Origin: CAXRDE01 sp964229355
GTDB taxonomy: Bacteria; Cyanobacteriota; Sericytochromatia; UBA7694
Reading direction: 5' to 3'
DNA: 64,000 nt
Assembly (NCBI GenBank): GCA_964229355.1
Contig: CAXRDE010000023.1
Coordinates: forward strand, 62,001-126,000
Part shown: piece after piece, positions 51,828 to 60,996 of the stretch
Position numbering within the stretch: the stretch's first letter is position 1
Layout of the letters: each line of letters starts with the position of its first letter
The notes under the pieces: generated by a model
What the model saw: only the letters and a program-made list of their open reading frames with translations
The model's database searches: none
What the model was told of the DNA's origin: nothing
Translations under genes and position numbers: made by a program

Positions 51828-54371
51828 TTATTCAAAAAAGCTGAGTTGTTGCACTTCGTCTTCAGCAGTGGCCTGTTGACGCGCTTTTTTTAAAAGCCCC
51901 GATTGAATGCGGCTGCGCTTTTCAATATCCTGGAGCAAATCTTTGGCGCGCTCCAGCACGGCCCCTGGCAAGCCCGCCAAACGTGCCACTTCGATGCCGT
52001 AAGAGCGGTCAGCGCCTCCCGGTACCACTTTATGCAAAAACACAATACCATCGGAGTTTTCTTGCACCGACACCTGATAATTCATAATGCCGGGCATTTT
52101 TTCCGCCAGGCGATTAAGCTCGTGGTAATGGGTGGCAAAAATGGTGCGACAGGCAATCTGCTGAGCTAAATATTCTGACACCGACCAGGCAATACTCACC
52201 CCATCAAAGGTACTGGTGCCGCGACCGATTTCATCCAAAAGCACCAGACTGCGGACACTGGCATGGTGCAAAATATTTGAGGTTTCCATCATTTCCACCA
52301 TAAAGGTACTTTGGCCGGTGGCGATATCATCCACGGCACCCACCCGGGTAAAAATACGGTCACAAATGCCAATTTCAGCGTGTTCTGCAGGCACAAAACT
52401 GCCCATTTGTGCCATCAGCGTAATCAGACCAATCTGGCGCATATAGCTTGATTTCCCTGACATATTGGGTCCTGTCAAAATCATCAAATGGGCCTGCTGG
52501 GCCACCAGTTGGGCATCGTTGGGCACAAAGCGCCCCCGGTGCAGGGTTTTCTCAATCACGGGATGTCGGCTGTTGATCAGGTTCAAACGGGGTGCATCGA
52601 CGATCACCGGGCGCACATAGTGCTGCTGCACCGCCACTTCTGCTAAAGACGCCAGGGCGTCAAGTTGGGCCACCGCCAGGCTCAACTGCTGTAAAACAGG
52701 CACAAAGGGCAACACGCTATCGCGCAATTGCACGTACAGCTGATACTCTAATTTCTTAATCTGTTCATCGGCGTTTAAGACCGCGGCTTCTTTTTCTTTC
52801 AGCCCTGGGGTAATATAACGTTCCGCATTGGTCAGGGTTTGCTTGCGTACATAGTCTTCGGGCACTTCATCGCGGTTAGCATGGGTCACTTCAATATAAT
52901 AGCCAAAGGTTTTGTTAAAGCCCACCTTCAGCGACTTCACCCCCGTCCGCTCACGCTCCGTTTGCTCAAGATCCTTGATCCAATCTTTGCCCCCGCGAAT
53001 CAGCTGGCGTAGCTCATCCAGCTCCGCCTGAAAGCCATCGGCGAAAATGCCGCCCTCTTGAATTTTAGGGGGTGGCGAATCCACCAGGGCTTGCAAAATA
53101 TGGTGCCCAAGATCCTGCAGGGTGTCGTCGGTATGGCGCAAGGGCTCAAAAAGCGCCGAGCGGGTGTGACCCAGCAGATTCGCAATCTGGGGCAGACGGG
53201 TAACGCTCACCGCCAGAGACTTCAGATCGCGGGGGTTTGCCGACTGGGTAGCTACCCGTGCCGCCAGCCGTTCCATATCGCGAATACCGTCTAAGGCATC
53301 GCGGATTTCTTCCCGCAGTAGGGCATCGGCAAAAAGTTCTTCCACCGCGTTCAAGCGGGATTCAATGGCCTGCGCGGCCAACAGCGGATGGGTCATCCAG
53401 TCCCGCAACAAGCGCCCTCCCATGGCGGTACGGGTCTGATCTAAAACCCACAACAGTGACCCTTCATAACTGCTCTCCCGGTAGGTGCTGGTCAACTCCA
53501 AATTGCGACGGGTGGTTTTGTCTAACAGCATAAACTGAGAGATCTGATAGCTTTGTAAGCGTTGAATTTGTTTTAAAGCCGACATTTGCGTCTGAGCCAG
53601 ATAGTGCAAAATACCGCCTGCCGCCGCAATTCCCAGGGGTGAATGCTGGGCCCCGAAACTTTCTAAGGACACCACGCCAAAATGTTTTTTTAACCGTTCT
53701 TCGGCACTGCGGGCTTCAAAGGCACTCTGGTGCTCCCAACTCACTAAAGCGGGATCTGGTACAATATCCGCCCATTCCGTCAACTGCACCGCCTTGGCTT
53801 GCCAGGGATCTTCACAGGGCAACACCAATTCGGCCAGTTCCAGACCCGCCAGTTCGCGCACCAGCATATCTGCGGCGTTTTCGCCCCGCATCTCGGTCAT
53901 CCGAAAATCGCCGGTAGAAATATCCACATAAGCCAGACCAAAACCTTCCCGGAATCGGTAGACCGCCCCCAGGTAATTGGGCTTTTTCTCGTGTAGCATG
54001 GCCCCTTCTAGCAAGGTTCCCGGTGTAATCACCCGTACCACTTCACGGCGCACCAGCTTGCCCCCCCCCTGGGGAGGCTCCATTTGCTCGCACACCGCCA
54101 CTTTATAACCGCGGCCAATCAGCTTGGGCAAATACGCTTCTAAGGCATGGTGAGGCACCCCGGCCATATCCACCCGTTGGCCACCGCCACCGTCGCGGCT
54201 GGTCAGGGTAATCTCCAACTCACGGGCAGCGATTTGGGCGTCTTCAAAGAAGGTTTCATAAAAATCGCCCATGCGGTAGAGCAAAAGCGTATGGGGATAC
54301 TGGGCTTTGATCTCCAAAAATTGCTGCATCATGGGGGTATAGGTACTCATATCGCGGGGTGTTGAGCTCAT
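51828..54371 (-). CDS. mutS: DNA mismatch repair ATPase MutS
   Basis: An 847-residue MutS1. The mismatch-recognition GDFYETFFEDA (F-x-E) is near residue 37, the connector, lever and clamp domains follow, and the C-terminal ATPase has GPNMSGKSSYMR (Walker A), DEIGRGTST and HYHELNRL. It detects mismatches after replication. MutL is not in this window. The TATAAT/AGGA upstream arrangement gives a normal short leader. Confidence 0.97.
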   Translation of the reverse strand: MSSTPRDMSTYTPMMQQFLEIKAQYPHTLLLYRMGDFYETFFEDAQIAARELEITLTSRDGGGGQRVDMAGVPHHALEAYLPKLIGRGYKVAVCEQMEPPQGGGKLVRREVVRVITPGTLLEGAMLHEKKPNYLGAVYRFREGFGLAYVDISTGDFRMTEMRGENAADMLVRELAGLELAELVLPCEDPWQAKAVQLTEWADIVPDPALVSWEHQSAFEARSAEERLKKHFGVVSLESFGAQHSPLGIAAAGGILHYLAQTQMSALKQIQRLQSYQISQFMLLDKTTRRNLELTSTYRESSYEGSLLWVLDQTRTAMGGRLLRDWMTHPLLAAQAIESRLNAVEELFADALLREEIRDALDGIRDMERLAARVATQSANPRDLKSLAVSVTRLPQIANLLGHTRSALFEPLRHTDDTLQDLGHHILQALVDSPPPKIQEGGIFADGFQAELDELRQLIRGGKDWIKDLEQTERERTGVKSLKVGFNKTFGYYIEVTHANRDEVPEDYVRKQTLTNAERYITPGLKEKEAAVLNADEQIKKLEYQLYVQLRDSVLPFVPVLQQLSLAVAQLDALASLAEVAVQQHYVRPVIVDAPRLNLINSRHPVIEKTLHRGRFVPNDAQLVAQQAHLMILTGPNMSGKSSYMRQIGLITLMAQMGSFVPAEHAEIGICDRIFTRVGAVDDIATGQSTFMVEMMETSNILHHASVRSLVLLDEIGRGTSTFDGVSIAWSVSEYLAQQIACRTIFATHYHELNRLAEKMPGIMNYQVSVQENSDGIVFLHKVVPGGADRSYGIEVARLAGLPGAVLERAKDLLQDIEKRSRIQSGLLKKARQQATAEDEVQQLSFFE

Positions 54372-54426
54372 GAAGACATCCTGACAAAAAAATTGAGTGT
54401 ATAATTATAGCATACAGTTCAGGGGT

Positions 54427-55167
54427 TTAGGCCAGTGACTGCGCCCGTTTTTGCACATGAGACACATAGCGCTCAGCAATGGCATAAGCGCGCTCGGTAT
54501 TGGGATTATGTCCCAGATTGTAAGAGGCAATCGTGCGGTCCCAGTCCCCAAAACCCAATCCCAGATCGCCCTGAATGCGCACCCGCTGGCGGGCCAGATA
54601 ACTCAGACCGTAATCAATATTGTATTCCAGGTCTGTTTTAACCCGTGGAAAGGCTCGGGGGTGGGCTTTGTCATTAATCTGCATCACGCCCCAGTCTGTG
54701 GATTTTAAAACCCCATCGCGCACGTTGCGCCCGGACACCAGGGTGCCTTTTTCAAGGTCCGACCACATTTTTTGCCCCGACTCATTCATGGCAATGGCCA
54801 ACGCAATGCGCTCAGGAATACCGTAAGCCCTGGCCTTATGGCGAATCACCTGCTGAATCACCTGTTTTTGAAAGGTATTATCGTCTTGTCCTGAGGTATA
54901 AGGCACGCCATACTTTTGGCCTAAGGCCATCAACTGCGCACGGGGCGTATCTGTGCCGCGGTTGAACACCGGCAAAACCGCTCGTGTGGAGGACACAGGT
55001 CCCACAAGAGACTGAAATAAAACATCGGGACTTTTTAAGGGGGAGGGGCTGAGGGATGGGGTAGGCCCCAACGCAGCCGGCGGCGCAGAACGAGGCACAG
55101 AACGAGTTCCTGTCTCTGCAAAAGGCACAGAGCGGCTTAAAAGCTGAGAGATCTGCTGAAAAGACAT
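54427..55167 (-). CDS. Transglycosylase SLT-domain protein
   Basis: A 246-residue lytic enzyme with the catalytic Glu in ALAIAMNESGQ, followed by STDWGVMQIN and SYNLGHNP, the ES-GLMQ-AYN pattern of soluble lytic transglycosylases. The first 75 residues are Pro/Ser-rich without a signal peptide, so the export route is uncertain. TATAAT and GAGG lie upstream. It is next to mutS on the same strand (56-base gap). Confidence 0.8.
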   Translation of the reverse strand: MSFQQISQLLSRSVPFAETGTRSVPRSAPPAALGPTPSLSPSPLKSPDVLFQSLVGPVSSTRAVLPVFNRGTDTPRAQLMALGQKYGVPYTSGQDDNTFQKQVIQQVIRHKARAYGIPERIALAIAMNESGQKMWSDLEKGTLVSGRNVRDGVLKSTDWGVMQINDKAHPRAFPRVKTDLEYNIDYGLSYLARQRVRIQGDLGLGFGDWDRTIASYNLGHNPNTERAYAIAERYVSHVQKRAQSLA

Positions 55168-55300
55168 GGATAAGCACCTCGTGAGATAATTATACGCAAA
55201 TACCTCAAAAAACTTGTGCGCCTGACCTTAAGTATCTTGAAGCGCCAAAAGCCATTGTGCTAAATTTAAAAGATATCTCAAAAGCAGAATTGATTTACCC

Positions 55301-56422
55301 ATGGCACAGCTTTCCGTCACCGGTCTTGAACAGCAGATACTCTCCCAATTTGAAAATGCGCAAACGCCCGGTATTTCAGCGCGTCAGCAACAACGAATAC
55401 AGTACGCTTTTCGGGATTTTGTAGACTTCTTTCTGACCCTACAATCTCAGGCAGAAACCGCCCTGCGCATTCAACAAGATAGCGCGCAAAACAACCCCGC
55501 AGGACCTCAAGAAACGGCGGCCCTTCAGGGCGTTGCTTTACACCTCAATGTGCAAATGGAACGCTATACCCGCACCGCCACAGAAGGGGCGGAAGAACCC
55601 GTCGGAGCCAATAATGTTAAGGTGAGTCAATACGAAGCGGATCACCTCATGGCCCGACGCATTGAAGTGGTCACGCCCCAGGAACTTGGCGACGGCACCC
55701 TGGGCTACGCAGTAACGGTCATTGAATTGGTGGTGGAAGCCAGAACCTATGCACCGCAAACCAACGTGGCCAACGGGGGGCAGGTTTCAAGCCTGCCCAT
55801 TGCCGCCGCCAGCGCCACCACCGGACAAGGTCTGCAAAACTTCCTGAACGGCTCTCCTGAAGAAGCTGAACGTGCAGAAGTACTGATGCAGTACGAAAAT
55901 CAGAATGCCATGAATATCCTTGAGGCCGAGGAGGAATGGCAAACCCTTCAACAAGAAAAGCATTTAAAAGCCTTAATGCAGGCCATGTATCAATTGATGA
56001 ATTTTCTGCAAATCCAGGAATACGAGACGGCGTTTGGGTTGAGCGCAGAAGAGAGCAAACTGCTCAAAGAAGCCCTGGAGAAAGATCCCGCAGAAGTTGT
56101 TCAGAAGGCGCTGATTCAATTTATTAAGAAAAAGCGCATTGAACTGGAAATGTTGCGCAAGGAAATTCAACAGCGTCTTGAAATTCAACAGCAAAGCGCG
56201 CAAACAGCGACAATATTTGCCCAGTTAGAACGCTTAATTAACTTCTATGGCAAATCGCAAAAAGCCTTAGAGAAGAAAAAGGTCGATGTCGAAAAACTCA
56301 AGCAACTCATGGGAGCCATTGAGCAGCTGAACAAAATATTAAGCCCGGGCACAGAGACCGCCAGCATTGGAGACATCACGCCCATGATGTCCAGTGATCT
56401 TCCCGGTATCAGCGCGATTTAA
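55301..56422 (+). CDS. Unknown coiled-coil-rich protein
   Basis: A 373-residue protein with no signal or membrane segment. The C-terminal half (about 200-350) is a long Lys/Glu/Gln helical region (QRLEIQQQSAQTATIFAQLERL and similar) likely to form coiled coil. The central part has a beta-like segment (VEVVTPQELG). No family match by eye. It is divergent from the transglycosylase gene and shares a four-base stop overlap (TTAA) with the receiver gene downstream. Confidence 0.55.
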   Translation: MAQLSVTGLEQQILSQFENAQTPGISARQQQRIQYAFRDFVDFFLTLQSQAETALRIQQDSAQNNPAGPQETAALQGVALHLNVQMERYTRTATEGAEEPVGANNVKVSQYEADHLMARRIEVVTPQELGDGTLGYAVTVIELVVEARTYAPQTNVANGGQVSSLPIAAASATTGQGLQNFLNGSPEEAERAEVLMQYENQNAMNILEAEEEWQTLQQEKHLKALMQAMYQLMNFLQIQEYETAFGLSAEESKLLKEALEKDPAEVVQKALIQFIKKKRIELEMLRKEIQQRLEIQQQSAQTATIFAQLERLINFYGKSQKALEKKKVDVEKLKQLMGAIEQLNKILSPGTETASIGDITPMMSSDLPGISAI

Positions 56423-56826
56423 AGGGCTTGCAAGCGCGCGTAGTTTTTAAGGGCCAAAAGCACCATATTCCCCAGCCGCGCACCACTGTCTGAGCTTTTG
56501 GTCAAATAGTTTGTAATGGGGTAATTCAGAATCACTTCTTGTTCTGAAAACAAGGCCGCCTGAGCAGTGTGAATAATCACCTGAACCCTTGGGTTCAACG
56601 CATGAATGGCCAGGGTAGCATCCAAACCCGCGCGCTCGTGTTCCATCATGACATCCATAATCACCACGCAAGTATCGGGGTGCTCCTGAATAAACTGCAC
56701 AGAAGCCTCCCCACTATCTACAGTGTGAATATCGAGAGGCTGGCCTTGCCAGGCCAGGCGACGCAAGCTCATGCGCACAATTAACTGGATATCCGGCTGA
56801 TCATCCACAATCAACAGTTTAGCCAC
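56419..56826 (-). CDS. Single-domain response regulator
   Basis: A 135-residue receiver domain. DD at 8-9, phosphoacceptor Asp58 in VVIMDVMME and Lys in NYLTKSS. No effector domain follows, so it acts by protein contact, perhaps with the multi-PAS kinase or the Hpt system. The start is GTG 56826 with AGGA upstream. Confidence 0.88.
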   Translation of the reverse strand: MAKLLIVDDQPDIQLIVRMSLRRLAWQGQPLDIHTVDSGEASVQFIQEHPDTCVVIMDVMMEHERAGLDATLAIHALNPRVQVIIHTAQAALFSEQEVILNYPITNYLTKSSDSGARLGNMVLLALKNYARLQAL

Positions 56827-56851
56827 AAGGGGTTCCTGATGCTTTCACAGC

Positions 56852-57778
56852 TTAACGGCTGAGCCCAAAGATACTGCCCGTAGAGGTAAAGGTCAAAGCG
56901 GACATTTCAGACAGGCTCAGGGCTTTGCGGGAATTGCCCACGCCGTTATGGCTGCCGCCTGAATCCAGAAGATAATACACACCCTGGCGTTTATACACCA
57001 GCACCGCATGGTTGACCGGCTGGGCATCGCTGGGCGGTACAACCTCACCGGTATCGGTGTTCAAATGCACACTGACCAATAAATTCCCACGGGGATGATT
57101 GGCAAAGAAGGACTCAATTTGTGTGCGGCGCGCATAGCGGGTATCGCGGGTTTCACCCAGAATCCCTTCCACCTTCAGGCCCAGGGTTTTTGCAGCGGTC
57201 AGTACTTCCCCTTCTGGGGTGACCTCAGTAATTTTACCGCTACGGTTTTGAAAGCGAAAACTGGTGGACAGTGATAAACCGGGACGATTGTCCTGATTGC
57301 TCAGATCGTAAAGCTTTTCTTGAGCTACATGAATATTTTCATAATTCAACACAGGAGCCATGGGCAAATCCAGTTTTTTAAGGGCATCGGCAAAGCTGCC
57401 GCCACTGATCAAAAAAGCGCTCAGCACCGCGGCTGAAGCGCAGCGACTGCCTTCATCATCGGTGGTCAATAAATTATCTTTTTGAGACACATGGGCCAAA
57501 CGGTCTTCCATGGTGTTGCCCGGCAAGACATCTTGTTCGCTATACGCAGGGGTGAAGTCGAAGCTCACCGTATTCACGGGGGCTGGCAAACGAAATTGAA
57601 TATGGGTACGCTCTTCGTACCGCGCCAGGCTGTTAAGTACCTGATCCCCCACATAAGCCGCAGGGTTTTTTTGTGTTTCTAATTCCTGCTGGTAGGTTTT
57701 CAGCGCCTGGTATTCGCTGCGATCTAAATAAGTGTCTTGCGTCAGGTGTTGAAGACGCTGAATAAATAAATTTCCCAT
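56852..57778 (-). CDS. Papain-like (C39-like) cysteine peptidase candidate
   Basis: A 308-residue protein with no signal peptide. The likely nucleophile Cys113 sits at the start of a helix (EGSRCASAAVLSAF), His257 in PVNHAVLVY, and Asp272 fifteen residues later (YYLLDSGGS), matching the Cys-His-Asp order and spacing of papain-like peptidases such as the C39 family. The N-terminal 100 residues form a helical cap. A TACACT -10 lies six bases before the ATG. It could be a peptidase, transglutaminase-like enzyme or inactive relative; activity is an inference. Confidence 0.6.
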   Translation of the reverse strand: MGNLFIQRLQHLTQDTYLDRSEYQALKTYQQELETQKNPAAYVGDQVLNSLARYEERTHIQFRLPAPVNTVSFDFTPAYSEQDVLPGNTMEDRLAHVSQKDNLLTTDDEGSRCASAAVLSAFLISGGSFADALKKLDLPMAPVLNYENIHVAQEKLYDLSNQDNRPGLSLSTSFRFQNRSGKITEVTPEGEVLTAAKTLGLKVEGILGETRDTRYARRTQIESFFANHPRGNLLVSVHLNTDTGEVVPPSDAQPVNHAVLVYKRQGVYYLLDSGGSHNGVGNSRKALSLSEMSALTFTSTGSIFGLSR

Positions 57779-57784
57779 GGCTAT

Positions 57785-57790
57785 AGTGTA
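57785..57790 (-). promoter_or_regulatory. -10-like TACACT, leaderless start
   Basis: On the minus strand TACACT is six bases before ATG 57778 with no Shine-Dalgarno. Confidence 0.45.
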
Positions 57791-57826
57791 GCGAATAAAC
57801 CCATGAGATATGCTTATTTTAAACTT

Positions 57827-58519
57827 TTATTTCTCTTTATTTAACTTTATTTTAACCTTACTGAGCCACCCCAGTAATTTTCGCTCATCGAGACCGCTAA
57901 AGGCGCGCAAGCTGTCCTTCCAGTCTTCCAGCGACGCCTCTCCCTGGGTGAAGTATGTTTCAGCACGACGACCAATCAAATAAGTGGTCAGTGCCGCAGC
58001 ACTCGCAGAAGCCGCAATACCAGCCACAGGAATCACTTTGGTGGCCCAGCGCTTTACGTACCGTTTAATCAGGCGCTCCGTGGCTTCTCGGCTGGCTTTA
58101 CGGGTCAGATACTCGGTGCCCGTTCCCAGGCCCAGGACCACCAGGATTGTTTCGCGCTTGTTGGCCTCTGTCAAGGGGTAATCATAAACCTCAGCCAACT
58201 CCAGCACCAGTTCAGCCTGAGCGCTCAGGCTGGCCCCCAGATCCACGAGCACGCCGACGGTCAGTGACAGCGCAGAGCCCAACACCGGTACCATACGGGT
58301 GGCGGAAGTGGCCGCCCCCATACGGGCGGTATATACACATTTTTGCCTGATCAGCTGTTCAGCCAAAGCGGCGGGGGTTTGCTCAGGGTTTAAGGCTTTT
58401 AAGACCTGAACCCGCTGCACTGCTGCTTTGGCGTCCACACGGGTGGCCCACTCGACCAAACGCAGCAGGCCTTTATCCACCCATTTTGGACGCCATTTTC
58501 GCTTAGCGGCTTTCTTCAC
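57827..58519 (-). CDS. EcsC-like small protein
   Basis: A 230-residue protein with a basic N-terminus, alternating hydrophobic Ala/Gly segments (SALSLTVGVLVDLGASLSAQ; KVIPVAGIAASASAAALTTYLIG) and a Lys-rich tail. The pattern suggests the EcsC family of membrane-associated proteins, with low confidence. It overlaps pepE by four bases (ATGA) and is the last gene of the six-gene operon. Confidence 0.45.
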   Translation of the reverse strand: MKKAAKRKWRPKWVDKGLLRLVEWATRVDAKAAVQRVQVLKALNPEQTPAALAEQLIRQKCVYTARMGAATSATRMVPVLGSALSLTVGVLVDLGASLSAQAELVLELAEVYDYPLTEANKRETILVVLGLGTGTEYLTRKASREATERLIKRYVKRWATKVIPVAGIAASASAAALTTYLIGRRAETYFTQGEASLEDWKDSLRAFSGLDERKLLGWLSKVKIKLNKEK

Positions 58520-59232
58520 AGCAAAAAGCTCAGATCATCACCCGGTTGGTAATCTACAGGCTCTTGTTGAGCCTGAAAGAGCTTCGCACCATGAATGCCC
58601 TTCAGCGTGGCCTGTTTTGTGCCCGTGCCGTCATGGGTAATATGCACCAAAGCCCCTTCACGCAAGCCCAACACCGGGGCGGCGTTCCACTGGTGAAACT
58701 CCTGAATGCGCTCTGCCCGGGTTTCCCCCTGATGGGTGTCATGGGGAGCCGGATCCAAATAATGGGCATTAATCTGAAAAGGCACCAAATTTAAAGTCTC
58801 AAAACCTGGCGGATACACAATGGGCATGTCATTGGTGGTTTTCATGGTGGGACAGGCCACATTAGAACCGGCACTGGAGCCCATGTATTTGGCCTGGCCG
58901 TTCAATACCCGTTCACGAATCGGCGCCAGCAGCTGATGATCATAAAGGGTTTTGGTAAGTAAAAAGGTGTTGCCTCCGCCAATATAAATCCCCCGTGCCT
59001 CTGCCACCGCTGCTGCATAATCGGTGCACGTTTCAATGCCCTTCAGACGTATGCCCATGGGCTGCAAAGCCGCTTGCACATAGGCGGTATAAGCCTGGTG
59101 ATCTTGTGCCGCAAAGGGAATAAACAAGACTTCATCAACCCCTTGCCAGTAGTCCTGTAGCAGCTCGGCGCAATAGGCCATATATCCTTGTCCGTGCACA
59201 CGACTGCTGCTGATTAAAAGCATCTCCACCAT
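58516..59232 (-). CDS. pepE: Dipeptidase E (peptidase S51)
   Basis: A 238-residue alpha-aspartyl dipeptidase of the S51 family. IYIGGGNTFLLTKTL and the nucleophile Ser in YMGSSAGSNVACPTMKTTNDMPIV are the family hallmarks; FQINAHYLDPAPHD and GETRAERI match E. coli PepE closely. It hydrolyses N-terminal Asp dipeptides in the cytoplasm. It starts one base after the Big2 lipoprotein stop. Confidence 0.92.
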   Translation of the reverse strand: MVEMLLISSSRVHGQGYMAYCAELLQDYWQGVDEVLFIPFAAQDHQAYTAYVQAALQPMGIRLKGIETCTDYAAAVAEARGIYIGGGNTFLLTKTLYDHQLLAPIRERVLNGQAKYMGSSAGSNVACPTMKTTNDMPIVYPPGFETLNLVPFQINAHYLDPAPHDTHQGETRAERIQEFHQWNAAPVLGLREGALVHITHDGTGTKQATLKGIHGAKLFQAQQEPVDYQPGDDLSFLL

Positions 59233-59233
59233 C

Positions 59234-60049
59234 TTAATTTTCGTCCTCGGCCACTGTGACCCTTAAGGTGCCACGAATGCCCTTATAGGTCGCCACAATG
59301 GTGGTACTTCCTTCACTAACGCCCGTAACCACGCCATTGGCACTCACTTTGGCCACCGCGGTGTTGCTGCTGGTCAGCTCCGCCAGTTCCACACTGTTTA
59401 AGGCCCCGATGGTTTCGTCGGCATCATTTAAGGTCACAAAAATCTTTGAAATCACTTCAGTTTCATTGATTTCTAAATCCATGGTGTCAGGAGAAATGGA
59501 AACGGCCTTGATGTTATTGCTCGGAAGCGGTGTCGCTGTGGGCGTCGCCGTGGGCGTTGGCGTGGCCGCAGGCACAGGCGTAGAAGCCGGAGTGGGCGTC
59601 GCAGCGGCACCTGTGACCACCACAGGCAAGCTCTTGGTCATCGATCCCAGGCGAATTTCTAGAATCGTGGTTCCGGGTTTTAAAGCGGTGATTTCACCGG
59701 ATTTACTCACCGCCGCAATTTCAGGATCCTCGATTGAGAACTCCAACACGTTAAAACCCGTGAGCACGCTGGTTTCACCGTTATCGGTGCTTAAGGTAAT
59801 CAACTCAATTTTTTGTTGACTGCCCGCGTTAAGGGCAAAAGCAGGGGGTTGAACCGCCATGGATTTTACGGTTTCTCCGGCCACGGTGGGTTCATCGGAG
59901 GCGTTGGCCTCAAGACGGGCTTCAATATTGCTCAGACGCTCTTCAATGGCTGTTAGGCCATTTTGAGAAGTGGGGGTTTCAGCAGGTCCGCACGCACTGA
60001 TAACACATCCACTCAAGACAAGTGGCCATAAAAGGTTTCGCGGAGACAT
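59234..60049 (-). CDS. Lipoprotein with two Big2 domains
   Basis: A 271-residue lipoprotein: signal peptide with Cys near 20 (VISACGPAE), a short coiled-coil-like segment (LTAIEERLSNIEARLEA), a first Ig-like Big2 domain (ending EITALKPGTTILEIRLG), a Thr/Pro/Ala linker (TPTPASTPVPAATPTPTATP), and a second Big2 domain (VSANGVVTGVSEGSTTIVATYKG). Big2 domains serve in surface adhesion or display. AGGA precedes the ATG. It is in the six-gene run, one base before pepE. Confidence 0.82.
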   Translation of the reverse strand: MSPRNLLWPLVLSGCVISACGPAETPTSQNGLTAIEERLSNIEARLEANASDEPTVAGETVKSMAVQPPAFALNAGSQQKIELITLSTDNGETSVLTGFNVLEFSIEDPEIAAVSKSGEITALKPGTTILEIRLGSMTKSLPVVVTGAAATPTPASTPVPAATPTPTATPTATPLPSNNIKAVSISPDTMDLEINETEVISKIFVTLNDADETIGALNSVELAELTSSNTAVAKVSANGVVTGVSEGSTTIVATYKGIRGTLRVTVAEDEN

Positions 60050-60063
60050 AAGGTATTCCTCGT

Positions 60064-60996
60064 TCAGTCAATTTTTCTCTGTTCTGTGTAACACGCTTTG
60101 TGCACCCTGACAAGCTGAAAAGCCGTCCCCTGCTCAAGGGTCCACTGGTGCAGTTCTAACACGTCATTGCAGCGTACAATGGCCCAAACATCGTGACTTT
60201 GCGGATCCTTGACCCAGGGCCCCAGATGCACCAGACCCATGCCCTCAGGGGCGTTGGGATCTAAATAATGCGCCAAATCAGGAAACCGTAAGGCCTGCAC
60301 CTGTTGTAAAAGGACCTCTGGCAACACACGGTAGCGGTACTGATAATAGGGTAAAACCAGACGCTTTTCAGAGCCCAGGTCAGCCAAAAACCCCATTAGA
60401 TTGCAAGACTCTTCAAGCAGAGTGGCCAGGGTTTGCCACACCGAGGACGGCAATTGCACCCGTAAAAACTGCAGCGCTTCCGCGGAGCAATCTCGCGCAT
60501 GCAGGCGTTGATCCCAGAGATAATAATGATGAAAGGGAAGGTCTAAATGGCGAAGATAATCTCGGGCGGTTCCCACAAGCGGGTCTTTTCCGGTGGGACT
60601 GCATCCCCATAAAAAACGCGTGTATAACAGTACAAAAATATACAGGGCGCAATACTGGCTATCACAGGCAGGGCAATGGGTAGGCAAAGGCGTTTCAGCC
60701 TGCGGGTTGTGCACCCGCTGTTGTCGGGCTTGCACCACTTTGGGATCATGGCGATTCCATTGCAACAGATGATTTTCAAAACGTTTCCCCTGTGGGGTCA
60801 GCGCATAACCCGCTGATGCACACTCCAGCAGCCCCAGGCCGCACAAACTCTCTAAAAACAACCCCTCGTGCACGCAATCCTGACGAAAAAAGGGATTGTT
60901 CTGCATGGCCTGCTGAAAATCAGCGGACGTGATGGGGACTTCAAGATGGGCCAACACGTGGCAAGTGGCCAGATACGGCGGCATGACATGATCCAT
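60064..60996 (-). CDS. Unknown partner of the B12 radical SAM protein
   Basis: A 310-residue soluble protein. The first 80 residues look like a winged helix (ADFQQAMQNNPFF, GLLECASAGYALTPQGKRF). A cysteine cluster CPACDSQYC follows, then a helical part with HYYLWDQRLHARDC and a C-terminal region with GMGLVHLGPWVKDP. No family recognised. It begins on a TAATG overlap with the radical SAM gene, which suggests the two proteins work together. The CxxCxxxxC may bind zinc or an iron-sulfur cluster. Confidence 0.55.
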   Translation of the reverse strand: MDHVMPPYLATCHVLAHLEVPITSADFQQAMQNNPFFRQDCVHEGLFLESLCGLGLLECASAGYALTPQGKRFENHLLQWNRHDPKVVQARQQRVHNPQAETPLPTHCPACDSQYCALYIFVLLYTRFLWGCSPTGKDPLVGTARDYLRHLDLPFHHYYLWDQRLHARDCSAEALQFLRVQLPSSVWQTLATLLEESCNLMGFLADLGSEKRLVLPYYQYRYRVLPEVLLQQVQALRFPDLAHYLDPNAPEGMGLVHLGPWVKDPQSHDVWAIVRCNDVLELHQWTLEQGTAFQLVRVHKACYTEQRKID

